64,000 nucleotides of DNA from Sphingomonas turrisvirgatae (lineage in GTDB: Bacteria > Pseudomonadota > Alphaproteobacteria > Sphingomonadales > Sphingomonadaceae). The translations under genes and the position numbers were made by a program. The stretch spans positions 124,001-188,000 of the forward strand of contig NZ_MDDS01000035.1 of NCBI RefSeq assembly GCF_001721295.1, read 5' to 3'. Below are positions 24,577-33,692 of the stretch, piece after piece (position 1 is the stretch's first letter; every line of letters starts with the position of its first letter). Under the pieces are notes generated by a model. That model was not told where the DNA came from. It made no database searches and was given only the letters and a program-made list of their open reading frames with translations.

Positions 24577-26349
24577 TCAGGCTTCGGCCAGCTCAACCCG
24601 GTTCCGTCCCAGCGCCTTTGCCCGATACAGGGCGGCGTCGGACTGGCGGAAGACCGCCTCGGGCGTCATGCCCGGGGACAACGGCGCAAGGCCGATGCTG
24701 ACCGTGATGCCGAAACTGCCGTGCGGCGTCACGATTTCGGTTCGCTCCAGCGCCTTGCGCAATCGCTCGCATGCCGCCGATGCCGCACGCACGTCCAGCG
24801 TGGGGAACAGCACCGCGAACTCCTCGCCGCCCAGCCGCCCGATGGCATCCTCCTGCCTCAGCCGGCTGCGCATCACATCGGCGAAGGTCAGCAAGGCCGC
24901 GTCGCCTGCAGCATGACCAAATCGGTCGTTGACGGACTTGAAGTGATCGAGGTCGAGCAACGCCAGCACACCGACGCCGTTTTCGCCCGAAGGCCCGTCG
25001 GCCAGCCGCCGTTGGAAGGCCCGGCGATTGAGCACGCCGGTCATCGAATCCGTCGTTGCCTGTCGTTCAAGGTCGGCTTCGCGGGCCTTGCGCTGCGACA
25101 GGTCGCGGATGATCGTGACGATCGTGGTCGCCCGGCCCTCTTCGTCCGTCACCGCGCGAGCCGTCGATTCGAACCAGCGCGCGGTGCCGCGTGCCGTCAT
25201 CCCGCGGAATTCAGCGCGGTGGACGCGTTCGGGCTGCGCCAGCGTTCGCGCGTGCAGCTCGCGAACCCGGGCGCGGTCACCCTCGGCGATGAAGGCGAAG
25301 CTGCTTTGCCCGATCAGGCCGTCGGGATCGTAGCCGCCGACTTCACGGACCGCGGGCGAGGCGAAAATCACGTCGCCGGCGCGATCGAGGACCAACACCG
25401 CGTCCGAGGCATGTTCCGCGATCAGGCGGTAGCGCGCCTCACTCTCCGCGACCGCGCGTGCAAGCTTGTTCTTCTCGGCGATCATGGTGGCGAACGGCAT
25501 CGCGGTCAGGAACAGCACGCCAAGGTAGAATTGGAAGAATTGCAGGTGCAGCGCCTGGCTGGCCGCGATCAGCTGGATCGGGCCGTGGCCGGCGACGGTG
25601 AACACTGCGCCGATGACGGCAATGGCGAACACGCCCAGCGCCGCGCCGGCCAGACGAAACGCCATCGTCGCCACGATCAGCGGAAGCATTGGCAGGAACA
25701 GGACCGGCAGCCCGTCCTGCGCGAAGCACAAGCCGGTAATGCCGAGCAGCAAGCCGCTCACCCATATAGCGCGTAGCCACTCGTGCCTGCGGGTGATCCG
25801 CTCGCGATAGGCGCCGCCGGCAATGACGAGCAGCGCCACCGGCGTTCCGATCATCGCGCCAAGGCCGTGGCCGACGATCCAGTTGGACCAGATGGTCAGC
25901 GGCGCGGTCCCCTGGAAGGCCCAGATCGAGATGACCGGAATGATCCCCGACACGACCGGCGCCGCGATCCCCGCCGCCATGCCGAACACGAGCAACCGTC
26001 CGAGCGACGCGAACGGACTCTGCGCCGCGCCCAGGCGCACCAGCAATCCATAGGCGATCAGCGCCTCGCCGATGTTGGCCACGGCCAGCAGCGGCGAGAG
26101 CATGGCATAGGGCGAAGCGCTGACGCTCGCGGCGATGGAAGCAAAGAAACAGGCCGCCACGTGCCACGGCCGCTCGACCGCCGGTCGCGCCAACATCGCG
26201 GCGAGCAGCGGCGCGTTGGCAATCCACAGCAAGGCGACATTGGCGCTGAGCCGGGTGAAGGCGATGGCAGCGGCGGCAAGCACGAAATAGACCAGCGCGA
26301 TGCCAAGGACATGCGCCACATTATTTCGATTCAGAAAGCCCGACCGCAT
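24577..26349 (-). CDS. Membrane diguanylate cyclase (MASE1-PAS-GGDEF)
   Basis: Makes cyclic di-GMP. It has 590 residues. The first about 290 form a MASE1-like membrane sensor of about eight helices. A PAS domain follows (residues about 305-415, RYRLIAEHASDAVLVLDRAG, with the PAC end TTIVTIIRDLS). The GGDEF domain comes last, with the active motif GGEEF and an inhibitory I-site RQED five residues before it, so product feedback is likely. No EAL domain is present. The signal for MASE1 is unknown. Confidence 0.95.
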   Translation of the reverse strand: MRSGFLNRNNVAHVLGIALVYFVLAAAAIAFTRLSANVALLWIANAPLLAAMLARPAVERPWHVAACFFASIAASVSASPYAMLSPLLAVANIGEALIAYGLLVRLGAAQSPFASLGRLLVFGMAAGIAAPVVSGIIPVISIWAFQGTAPLTIWSNWIVGHGLGAMIGTPVALLVIAGGAYRERITRRHEWLRAIWVSGLLLGITGLCFAQDGLPVLFLPMLPLIVATMAFRLAGAALGVFAIAVIGAVFTVAGHGPIQLIAASQALHLQFFQFYLGVLFLTAMPFATMIAEKNKLARAVAESEARYRLIAEHASDAVLVLDRAGDVIFASPAVREVGGYDPDGLIGQSSFAFIAEGDRARVRELHARTLAQPERVHRAEFRGMTARGTARWFESTARAVTDEEGRATTIVTIIRDLSQRKAREADLERQATTDSMTGVLNRRAFQRRLADGPSGENGVGVLALLDLDHFKSVNDRFGHAAGDAALLTFADVMRSRLRQEDAIGRLGGEEFAVLFPTLDVRAASAACERLRKALERTEIVTPHGSFGITVSIGLAPLSPGMTPEAVFRQSDAALYRAKALGRNRVELAEA

Positions 26350-26426
26350 CCGGCCGCACTAGCCAAAGGAGGTTAAGGCGCGGTTTCCTAAAGGTCGTCG
26401 CGCCTTCGCCTGCGCTGGCCGATCGC

Positions 26427-27632
26427 TCAGGCCGATTTCGCGCCCGTGTTGACGCCCATCGACTGAAGATAGCGTTTCACGTTCCGCGCCGCCTGGCGCA
26501 GCCGCTGCTCGTTCTCGACCATCGCGATGCGAACGAAACCCTCGCCATTTTCGCCGTAGCCGACGCCGGGCGCGACCGCGACCTTGGCATGGGCCAGCAG
26601 CTGCTTGGAGAACTCCAGGCTGCCAAGATGCGCCAGCGCCGGCGGCAGCGGCGCCCAGGCGAACATCGAGGCGGGCGGCGCTGGAATGTCCCAGCCCGCG
26701 CGGCCGAAGCTTTCGACCAGCACGTCGCGCCGCTTGTGATAAAGCTGGCGGTTCTTCTCGACGATATCCTGCGGCCCATTGAGCGCGGCGCAGGCGGCGG
26801 CCTGGACCGGCGTGAAGGCGCCATAGTCGAGATAGGATTTCACGCGAGTCATCGCCGCGATCAGCGTCTGGTTCCCGACTGCGAAGCCGATCCGCCAGCC
26901 GGCCATCGAATAGGTCTTGGACAGCGAGGTGAACTCGATCGCGATGTCCTTCGCACCCTTGACCTGAAGGATCGACACGGTCGGCTTGCCGTCGAAGTAA
27001 AGCTCCGAATAGGCCAGGTCCGAGATGATCCAGACCTGGTTCTCCTTCGCCCAGGCGACCAGCCGCTCGTAGAATTCGATGCCCACGGTCTCGGCAGTCG
27101 GGTTCGAGGGATAGTTGACCACCAGCACGCTTGGCCGCGGCACGGTGAACGCCATCGCGCGTTCCAGGCTCTCGAAATAGCGATCGTCGGGCGTGGTCGG
27201 GACCGCACGGATCGTGGCGCCGGCCAGGATGAAGCCGAAGGTGTGGATCGGATAGCTGGGGTTCGGCGCCAGTACCACGTCGCCCGGCGCGGTGATCGCG
27301 GTGGCCAGGCTGGCCAGGCCTTCCTTCGACCCCATCGTCACCACGACTTCGTTTTCCGGATCGACCTCGACGCCGAAGCGGCGGCCGTAATAGTTGGCCT
27401 GCGCGCGCCGCAGTCCCGGAATACCCTTGGACTGCGAATAGCCGTGTGCGCTCGGCTTTTGCGCGACCTCGCACAATTTCTCGATCACATGTGCCGGCGG
27501 CGGCAGGTCGGGATTGCCCATGCCAAGATCGATGATGTCCTCGCCCGCCGCTCGCGCCGCTGCCCGCATGCCGTTGACTTCGGCGATGACATAGGGCGGC
27601 AGTCGCTTCATGCGGTAGAATTCTTCGGACAT
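26427..27632 (-). CDS. Class I aminotransferase, alanine transaminase-type (AlaC-like)
   Basis: PLP enzyme of 401 residues that transfers amino groups between alanine or another amino acid and 2-oxoglutarate. The core elements are IIDLGMGNPDLPPP near the N-terminus, VVNYPSNPTAE, the cofactor lysine in SLSKTYSMAGWR, and the substrate Arg region FVRIAMVEN near the end. The start at 27632 gives MSEEFYRMKRLPPYV, the usual beginning of this subgroup; the longer frame is unsupported. Databases also label relatives as LL-diaminopimelate aminotransferase. It is divergent from phaC. Confidence 0.88.
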   Translation of the reverse strand: MSEEFYRMKRLPPYVIAEVNGMRAAARAAGEDIIDLGMGNPDLPPPAHVIEKLCEVAQKPSAHGYSQSKGIPGLRRAQANYYGRRFGVEVDPENEVVVTMGSKEGLASLATAITAPGDVVLAPNPSYPIHTFGFILAGATIRAVPTTPDDRYFESLERAMAFTVPRPSVLVVNYPSNPTAETVGIEFYERLVAWAKENQVWIISDLAYSELYFDGKPTVSILQVKGAKDIAIEFTSLSKTYSMAGWRIGFAVGNQTLIAAMTRVKSYLDYGAFTPVQAAACAALNGPQDIVEKNRQLYHKRRDVLVESFGRAGWDIPAPPASMFAWAPLPPALAHLGSLEFSKQLLAHAKVAVAPGVGYGENGEGFVRIAMVENEQRLRQAARNVKRYLQSMGVNTGAKSA

Positions 27633-27723
27633 CGTTTTCTCTGGTGAGCTCCTCTTGGGTCGCGCCGGATGCGCACCCTCGTTATACAGGGGCGGGGCGG
27701 GCAAGCCATAGGAGAGGCCGGAC

Positions 27724-29520
27724 GTGGCGGAAAAGAAAAAGACGGCAGACCCCAAGGCCGATACGCCGCGCTTCGGCGAGGACGCGGCCGGCGATGACAC
27801 CCAGCCCTCGCTCGGCGAGCTTCAGCACTGGACCTGGGTGCTCGGCCGCGCGCAGCAGATGCTGATGGAGCAGGGCTTCGACCTGATGGCCATGGTCCCG
27901 CCGGTGCCGCAAGGCGCGACGTTGGTGCCCCCCGCGCTCGATCCCGCAGCGGCGATGCGGGCCGGCGCCGATTTCTGGTCGGACACGGTGAAGCTGTGGC
28001 AGCGCTTCCTCGACCCCGCGCAGGCCGAACCCTTTGCCGAGACGCCGGAGCAGGCCCGCGACAAGCGCTTCAAGGCGCCGCAATGGCGCGAGCAGCCGGT
28101 GTTCGACTTCATCCGGCAAAGCTATCTCACCCTGTCGAACCATCTGCTCAAGAGCGTCGATGCGCTCGAGGGGCTGGATCCCAAACATGCGGCGCAGCTG
28201 CGCTTTGCAACGCAGGGATTCATCGATGCGATGAGCCCCTCCAACTTCCCCGCGACCAACCCGCTGGTACTGGAACGCACGATCGAGACGAAGGGCGAAA
28301 ACCTGCTCAAGGGCCTGCAGCATATGCTGAAGGACCTGAGCAAGGGGCAGATGACCCAGACAAGCGAGGGCGCCTATGAGCTCGGCCGGAACATCGCCAT
28401 CACGCCGGGCAAGGTGGTGAAGCGCACCCCGCTGTACGAACTCATCCAATATTCGCCGACCACGCCGGACGTGTTCGAAACGCCGCTCATCATCTTCCCG
28501 CCCTGGATCAACCGCTTCTACATCCTCGACTTGTCGCCCGAAAAAAGCTTCATCCGCTGGGCGGTCGAACAGGGGCACAGCGTCTTCGTCGTATCGTGGA
28601 AGTCAGCCGACGCGACGATGGCCGACGTGGTGTGGGACGATTATGTCGAGCGCGGGCAGATCGATGCGATCGAAACGGTGCGCGAGCTGCTCGGCGTCGA
28701 GGCGGTCCATGCGATCGGCTATTGCGTCGCCGGCACCACGCTTGCCGCGACGCTGGCAGTGCTTGCTGCGCGCGGCCAGGCGGACAAGGTCAGAAGCGCC
28801 ACCTTCTTTACCGCGCAGGTCGATTTTTCCGAGGCCGGTGACCTTCAGGTCTTCGTCGACGACGATCAGCTCGCACTCATCCAGTCGCTGACCACCGACG
28901 GCTTCCTTGACGGGCGCTACATGGCGGCGACCTTCAACCTGCTGCGCGGGCGCGACCTCATCTGGAACTATGTCACCAGCAATTATCTGCTGGGCGAAGA
29001 CTATATGCCGTTCGATCTGCTTCACTGGAATTCGGACGTCACCAACCTTCCGGCCAGATGGCATCAAAGCTATCTGTCCGACCTGTATCGCGACAATCGG
29101 TTGGTGCAGGCCGGCGCGCTCAGTGTCGCGGGCACGCCGATCGATCTGACGACCGTCACCACCCCGGCCTATATCCAGGCGGGGCGTGAGGATCATATCG
29201 CGCCGGCGCGAAGCGTGTGGAAGATCACCGAGCATTTCACCGGACCGCTGCGCTTCGTCCTGGCCGGTTCCGGCCACATCGCTGGCGTGGTCAACCCGCC
29301 CTCGTCCGGTAAATATCAGTATTGGACCAACGATGCCCCGGCCACGACGCTGGAGGAATTTGTTGCAGGTGCGACCGAGACCAAGGGCAGCTGGTGGCCG
29401 GACTGGCAGGCGTGGATCGAAGCTCGCGACAGCCACCGTATCAAGGCCGAAGGCGCCAGGATTCCGCAGCTGATCGAAGAACTTGGCGCAGCGCCGGGAC
29501 GCTACGTTCGGGACCGCTGA
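27724..29520 (+). CDS. phaC: Class I poly(3-hydroxyalkanoate) synthase
   Basis: Polymerises 3-hydroxyacyl-CoA into storage polyester on the granule surface. It has 598 residues. The lipase-like box is GYCVAGT with the catalytic Cys334; Asp490 (GREDHIAP) and His518 (AGSGHIAG) complete the triad. The N-terminal domain includes NPLVLERTIETKGENLLKGL, typical of class I. GTG is the start, supported by AGGAGAGG. It lies directly upstream of phasin, with a separate promoter in between. No phaA, phaB or phaR gene is in the window. Confidence 0.96.
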   Translation: MAEKKKTADPKADTPRFGEDAAGDDTQPSLGELQHWTWVLGRAQQMLMEQGFDLMAMVPPVPQGATLVPPALDPAAAMRAGADFWSDTVKLWQRFLDPAQAEPFAETPEQARDKRFKAPQWREQPVFDFIRQSYLTLSNHLLKSVDALEGLDPKHAAQLRFATQGFIDAMSPSNFPATNPLVLERTIETKGENLLKGLQHMLKDLSKGQMTQTSEGAYELGRNIAITPGKVVKRTPLYELIQYSPTTPDVFETPLIIFPPWINRFYILDLSPEKSFIRWAVEQGHSVFVVSWKSADATMADVVWDDYVERGQIDAIETVRELLGVEAVHAIGYCVAGTTLAATLAVLAARGQADKVRSATFFTAQVDFSEAGDLQVFVDDDQLALIQSLTTDGFLDGRYMAATFNLLRGRDLIWNYVTSNYLLGEDYMPFDLLHWNSDVTNLPARWHQSYLSDLYRDNRLVQAGALSVAGTPIDLTTVTTPAYIQAGREDHIAPARSVWKITEHFTGPLRFVLAGSGHIAGVVNPPSSGKYQYWTNDAPATTLEEFVAGATETKGSWWPDWQAWIEARDSHRIKAEGARIPQLIEELGAAPGRYVRDR

Positions 29521-29523
29521 TCA

Positions 29524-29544
29524 TTTTTGTGCACTGCACAAAAA
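29524..29544. promoter_or_regulatory. Probable PhaR operator
   Basis: A perfect 21-bp inverted repeat with 10-bp arms TTTTTGTGCA / TGCACAAAAA around one base, immediately upstream of the phasin -35 box. PhaR repressors of PHA producers bind TGCA-rich palindromes in front of phasin genes. A second TGC-rich piece (TGCTGCATCGCAACA, 29577-29591) follows the -10. Confidence 0.7.
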
Positions 29545-29549
29545 AATCC

Positions 29550-29578
29550 TTGAAGTGGGTTGCCCGGCGCAATATATG
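29550..29578 (+). promoter_or_regulatory. Phasin promoter
   Basis: -35 TTGAAG (29550-29555), 17-base spacer, -10 TATATG (29573-29578). Transcription should start near 29585, 25 bases before the phasin start. The palindrome at 29524-29544 touches its upstream edge. Confidence 0.62.
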
Positions 29579-29610
29579 CTGCATCGCAACAGTGCCGAGA
29601 GGATCACGCG

Positions 29611-30405
29611 ATGCCCAGCAAGCTGCCGGGACCCGGCAAGAAGTCAGCCGGCAAGATTCCAACGCCGCAGGCCAAGGTGGCCGTGCCGTTCGCCGACATC
29701 AAGGCGCCTGAAGTCGAGTTGAGCATGCCGGCGGCGGTTGCCTCGCAGCCGCAGATCGAGTGGCCGGTGACCACGACGGTTGAGCCCGAGGCGCTGGACC
29801 TTGCGCCGACGGCCGAGCGCGTCGCCGAGCCGATTGTTGAAGCCGCCGAAGTTGTGGCGGACCGCGTAACCGAGACGGTCGAGCAGGTGGCGTCCGCGCC
29901 TCTTGCCGAGCCCGTCGTCGCTCCAATCGAACAGACCGCCTCGCAGGCGGCGGAAACCGCAGTTCAAGGAAAGCACATCATGGAAACCACGATCGAAAAG
30001 ACCCAGGCTTTCTTCGCCGACTTCAACGAAAAGGCGAAGGCTCAGGTCGAAAAGAACACCGCCCTGGTCGGTGAAGCCACCGAATTCGCCAAGGGCAATG
30101 TCGAGGCGCTGGTCGAAAGCGGCAAGATCGCTGCCAAGGGCTTCGAGACGCTTGGTCAGGACGCTGCCGACTATGGCCGCCGTTCGTTCGAGAACGCGAC
30201 CGCCGTGCTCAAGAGCATGTCGGCGGTGAAGTCGCCGGCCGATTTCTTCAAGCTGCAGAGCGACTTCGTCCGCTCGCACTTCGACTCGATGGTCGCCGAG
30301 ACCTCGAAGAACACCGAAGCGATGATCAAGCTGGCTGGCGACGCCGCACAGCCGCTCTCGAGCCGCTTTGCGCTGGCCGTCGAGAAGGTCAAGACCGCGG
30401 CCTGA
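29611..30405 (+). CDS. phaP: Phasin family protein with long N-terminal extension
   Basis: Granule surface protein of 264 residues. The phasin helix bundle is the last about 140 residues (ETTIEKTQAFFADFNEKAKA, then EFAKGNVEALVESGKIAAKG, SPADFFKLQSDFVRSHFD, NTEAMIKLAGDAAQPL). About 120 residues before it are Pro/Ala/Val/Glu-rich and of low complexity, so the protein has a flexible tail as in several sphingomonad phasins. I chose ATG 29611 (AGAGG upstream); the frame opens at 29560. It has its own promoter and a terminator. Confidence 0.93.
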   Translation: MPSKLPGPGKKSAGKIPTPQAKVAVPFADIKAPEVELSMPAAVASQPQIEWPVTTTVEPEALDLAPTAERVAEPIVEAAEVVADRVTETVEQVASAPLAEPVVAPIEQTASQAAETAVQGKHIMETTIEKTQAFFADFNEKAKAQVEKNTALVGEATEFAKGNVEALVESGKIAAKGFETLGQDAADYGRRSFENATAVLKSMSAVKSPADFFKLQSDFVRSHFDSMVAETSKNTEAMIKLAGDAAQPLSSRFALAVEKVKTAA

Positions 30406-30431
30406 TCGATCGCACGGATACCGAACAATGA

Positions 30432-30458
30432 GGGCGGTTGCCGCGCGGCAGCCGCCCT
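30432..30458 (+). terminator. Phasin terminator
   Basis: Inverted repeat GGGCGGTTGCCGC / GCGGCAGCCGCCC with one G-T pair, followed by TTCTTGCGTTT. The centre allows only a tight loop, but the 3' side is U-rich enough for a rho-independent stop. Confidence 0.65.
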
Positions 30459-30570
30459 TCTTGCGTTTGAGCCAACGACCGGGCGGCAAGCTGCCAAGTC
30501 GGTGTTGCCCGCGAAATTCATGGTTACGCCCTTGCCCTCTTCCCTCGCGCGCCATATTTTCGGCCACCTC

Positions 30571-30924
30571 ATGACAGCGCCGCTCGACCCCTTCATGGCT
30601 GACGACCACGACCGCGACGACGATGCGGGGACCACCACTGGCGTCGCCACCCGCACGCGCGCCAAGACGAAGAAGCCGACGCCCTATCGCGTGCTGATGC
30701 TCAACGACGACTATACCCCGATGGAGTTCGTCGTCCTCGTGCTCCAGCGCTTCTTCCGGATGGATATGGAGGAAGCGACGCGAGTCATGCTGCACGTGCA
30801 TCAGCGTGGTGTCGGGGTGTGCGGCGTGTTCAGCTATGAGGTCGCGGAGACCAAGGTGGCGCAGGTGATGGATTTCGCGCGCGAGAACCAGCACCCGCTG
30901 CAATGCACGCTGGAAAAGGCGTAG
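30571..30924 (+). CDS. clpS: ATP-dependent Clp protease adaptor ClpS
   Basis: Delivers N-degron substrates to ClpAP. It has 117 residues. The conserved core is [20 protein letters not shown], with the NDDYTP substrate pocket, then [24 protein letters not shown], the ClpA-contact part. The flexible N-terminal tail is acidic and then basic (RTRAKTKK). I chose ATG 30571; ATG 30595 is equally possible, since neither has a strong ribosome site. clpA is not the next gene here. Confidence 0.95.
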   Translation: MTAPLDPFMADDHDRDDDAGTTTGVATRTRAKTKKPTPYRVLMLNDDYTPMEFVVLVLQRFFRMDMEEATRVMLHVHQRGVGVCGVFSYEVAETKVAQVMDFARENQHPLQCTLEKA

Positions 30925-31113
30925 CCGCGCTTTCGGGTCAGCCGGAGGCTTCTTGACCTGGCGGCGACGGGCGACAAGGCGCGCCATGTCAGCACATGGG
31001 GTGCCTGAGTGTATCGCTCGCGGCACGGGCCTCGGCATATCGTCAGTAGCGTCTTTCACGATGCTGCAAATCGCGCATGACGTTTCGATAGCGCGACGCT
31101 AAACCCTTCGGCC

Positions 31114-32232
31114 ATGCAACGTCCCAAGCTGTCGGTCGTCATCCCCTGTTACAACGAGGAAGCCTGCCTCGAGATGCTGCACAGTCGCGTCTCGCACGCG
31201 GCGCGGGCGGCGGTGGGCGACGACTATGAGATCGTGCTGATCAACGACGGATCACGCGACGGCAGCTGGGCGGTGATGCAGCGGCTGGCGCTCGCCGACC
31301 CGCGGCTCGTCGCGATCAACCTGTCGCGCAATCACGGGCATCAGCTAGCCCTGACTGCGGGGCTTGACCTGTGTGCGGGCGAGGAAATCCTGGTGATCGA
31401 CGCCGATCTGCAGGATCCGCCCGAATTGCTGAGCGAGATGCGCGCGACGCTGCGCGAACAGGGCGCCGACGTGGTCTATGCCGTGCGGCGCAAGCGCGAG
31501 GGCGAAACCTTCTTCAAGAAGGTGACGGCCGCTTTCTTCTATCGCATGCTGGATCGCATCACCGACACCCCGATCCCGCTCGACACCGGCGACTTCCGGT
31601 TGATGACGCGCCGCGCGCTCGACGCGTTTCTCTCGCTGCCCGAGCAGGCGCGCTTCATCCGCGGCATGGTCGCTTGGGTCGGTTTCCGGCAGGTGCCGTT
31701 CGTCTATGACCGGCACGAGCGCCATGCCGGCGAGACCAAATATCCACTGGCCAAGATGATCCGCTTCGCGCTCGACGCGGTGACCGGTTTCTCGACCGCG
31801 CCGCTGCGCTTCGCCAGCCATGCCGGCCTGGCGCTCACCGGCCTGTCGGTGCTGTTGTTCCTGTACATCGTGGTCAGCTGGCTGTTCGGCAATGCGATCC
31901 AGGGCTGGACCTCGACCATGCTGGTCGTCGTGTTCCTGGGCGCGGTGCAGATGTTCGTGCTGGGGATGATCGGCGAATATCTGGGACGGCTGTATGTCGA
32001 ATCCAAGCGGCGGCCACTGTATCTGGTCGCGGACGTTGCCGGACCGGTGAAGGGTCATGCCTCGCTCGGCTATCGCTATGCCGATTCAGGCGAGGTGACG
32101 GTCGCGCCCTATGCCCCGCCGCGTCCCGATCTGTCCGAACCCGATGCGGCGAAGGCGAAGGTTGCGCGCCGCAAGCCGGCGACGAACGTAGCGCCCGACG
32201 ATGGCGGGTCCATGCCGCCGACCCTGCTCTGA
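31114..32232 (+). CDS. Polyprenyl-phosphate-type glycosyltransferase family 2 (GtrB/DPM1-like)
   Basis: Transfers a sugar from a nucleotide donor to a polyprenyl phosphate on the cytosolic face. It has 372 residues: a GT-A domain (SVVIPCYNEEACLEML, VLINDGSRDGS, DADLQDPPELL with the metal-binding Asp residues), then two C-terminal membrane helices (ALTGLSVLLFLYIVVSWLF; VVVFLGAVQMFVLGMIGEYL), and a basic tail ending in a Pro/Lys-rich stretch. This is the GtrB layout. Its stop overlaps the probable CTG start of the next gene as CTGA. Confidence 0.92.
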   Translation: MQRPKLSVVIPCYNEEACLEMLHSRVSHAARAAVGDDYEIVLINDGSRDGSWAVMQRLALADPRLVAINLSRNHGHQLALTAGLDLCAGEEILVIDADLQDPPELLSEMRATLREQGADVVYAVRRKREGETFFKKVTAAFFYRMLDRITDTPIPLDTGDFRLMTRRALDAFLSLPEQARFIRGMVAWVGFRQVPFVYDRHERHAGETKYPLAKMIRFALDAVTGFSTAPLRFASHAGLALTGLSVLLFLYIVVSWLFGNAIQGWTSTMLVVVFLGAVQMFVLGMIGEYLGRLYVESKRRPLYLVADVAGPVKGHASLGYRYADSGEVTVAPYAPPRPDLSEPDAAKAKVARRKPATNVAPDDGGSMPPTLL

Positions 32233-33662
32233 AGCGGGTCGCGCTCCTTCTCGCGCTGATGCTCGCCGCGCCGGCCACGGCGCAGTCGGCCGGCGGCCAG
32301 CGCCAGGTCGAGGCCGCGATCGCGCAAGCGCCGGCGGGCACGCGGTTCGGCATCGTCGCGGTCGACGAGGCCGGGCGCGAGATCGTTGCGATCAACCCCG
32401 ACCAGCGCTTCATGCCCGCGTCGAACACCAAGATCGTGACGACCGCGGCGGCCTATGCATCGTTGACCGGGCTGGACGCGCCCGACCTGGATGGCGGCGC
32501 AGCGGTCCGGCGCGTCGGCGAGGATATCCTGCTGATCGGGCGCGGCGACGCGCGGCTGTCGAGCGCCCCCGATTGTGTCGCCAATTGCCTGAGCCAGCTG
32601 GCCGACGCGATTGCCAAGAAGGTGTCGCGCGTTCGTCATGTGATCGGCGACGATACGCGCTTCCCCGACGAGCGGTGGAGCGCGGGGATGAGCTGGAACA
32701 ACATTCCCACGCGATATGGCACCGCGATTTCCGCGCTGACGCTCGACGATAACGAGGCACGGATCGAAGTTGTGCCGGGCGCGGCCGGCAAGCCGCCGGT
32801 GCTGACCTCGATCGGTTATTACACCATCGTCAACGACGCGGTGACCGGTCGCGCGGGCGGCACGACGAAGATCGAGTTCAGTCGGCTCCCACTCGATCGC
32901 ACGCTGCGCATCAGCGGGGTGATCGCCGCCGACGCCAAGCCGCAGTTGCTGGCGCTCGGCATCGACGATCCGGCGCATTATGCCGCGTGGCGGCTGATGG
33001 CGCTGTTGCGCGAGCGCGGCGTCAAGGTCGGCGATGTGCGGACGCGTCACCGCCCGTACGTGACCCTCACCGACGATCCGGCATCGCCGCTGGCGCTGGC
33101 GCCCGAGCCGCAGGCTGGCGAGGCGATCGCCCGTCTTGCCCCGCCCCCGCTGGCCGAGGACCTGCGCACGATCAACAAGGTGAGCCAGAACCTCCATGCC
33201 GAATTGCTGCTGCGCCGGCTGGGGTTGAAGGACGGCAGCGGCTCGGTCGCTTATGGCGTAGCGCAGATCGAGAAGATGTTCGCGGCGGCCGGCATCGCGC
33301 GGACGACATGGGACTTTTCCGACGGGTCGGGCATGTCGAGCTATAACCGCATCGCACCGCGCGGGATGATCGCGCTGCTGCGCTGGATCGACGCACAGCC
33401 GTGGGGCGCGGCATGGCGTGCCACGCTGCCAGTCGGCGGCGTCGATGGCACGCTGGCGCGGCGCTTCAAGGGCACGCCGCTGGAGGGCAAGGTGTTCGCC
33501 AAGACCGGATCGCTCAACCAGACCAATGCGCTCGCCGGCTATCTGATCGCGAAGAGCGGGCGGACGCTGACCTTCGCCGCCTTTGCCAACGATGTGCCGG
33601 GCGATCGCAGCGCGACGCCGCAGATGGACGCGGCGTTGCTGGCCGTAGCGGTCGCGAATTAG
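32229..33662 (+). CDS. dacB: D-alanyl-D-alanine carboxypeptidase/endopeptidase, PBP4 family
   Basis: Periplasmic class C penicillin-binding protein of 477 residues that trims or opens peptidoglycan peptides. Active-site motifs are SxxK (Ser65-Asn-Thr-Lys68 in PASNTKIV), SYN (GSGMSSYNRIAP) and KTG (FAKTGSLNQTN). The only ATG in reach, 32259, would give a signal without its positive end. Reading CTG at 32229 as the start yields MKRVALLLALMLAAPATAQ, a perfect signal peptide. That CTG overlaps the upstream TGA as CTGA, like a normal coupled ATGA. No other ATG, GTG or TTG is in frame upstream. Confidence 0.88.
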   Translation: MKRVALLLALMLAAPATAQSAGGQRQVEAAIAQAPAGTRFGIVAVDEAGREIVAINPDQRFMPASNTKIVTTAAAYASLTGLDAPDLDGGAAVRRVGEDILLIGRGDARLSSAPDCVANCLSQLADAIAKKVSRVRHVIGDDTRFPDERWSAGMSWNNIPTRYGTAISALTLDDNEARIEVVPGAAGKPPVLTSIGYYTIVNDAVTGRAGGTTKIEFSRLPLDRTLRISGVIAADAKPQLLALGIDDPAHYAAWRLMALLRERGVKVGDVRTRHRPYVTLTDDPASPLALAPEPQAGEAIARLAPPPLAEDLRTINKVSQNLHAELLLRRLGLKDGSGSVAYGVAQIEKMFAAAGIARTTWDFSDGSGMSSYNRIAPRGMIALLRWIDAQPWGAAWRATLPVGGVDGTLARRFKGTPLEGKVFAKTGSLNQTNALAGYLIAKSGRTLTFAAFANDVPGDRSATPQMDAALLAVAVAN

Positions 33663-33667
33663 GTCCC

Positions 33668-33690
33668 CCTCCCCTCTCCCGGTGGGGAGG
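33668..33690. terminator. Hairpin between convergent dacB and the methyltransferase gene
   Basis: CCTCCCC / GGGGAGG stem of 7 bp around TCTCCCGGT, six bases after the dacB stop and two bases before the methyltransferase stop. No clear T run, so it may be a weak or factor-dependent terminator for both genes. Confidence 0.5.
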
Positions 33691-33692
33691 TG

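Noticed and set aside
29524..29544. phaC terminator
   Set aside because: The palindrome is followed by A, not T, on the phaC strand and directly joins the phasin promoter, so an operator is more likely.
30925..31113. Possible gene between clpS and the glycosyltransferase
   Set aside because: No frame with a ribosome site on either strand; it probably contains only the promoter for the glycosyltransferase gene.
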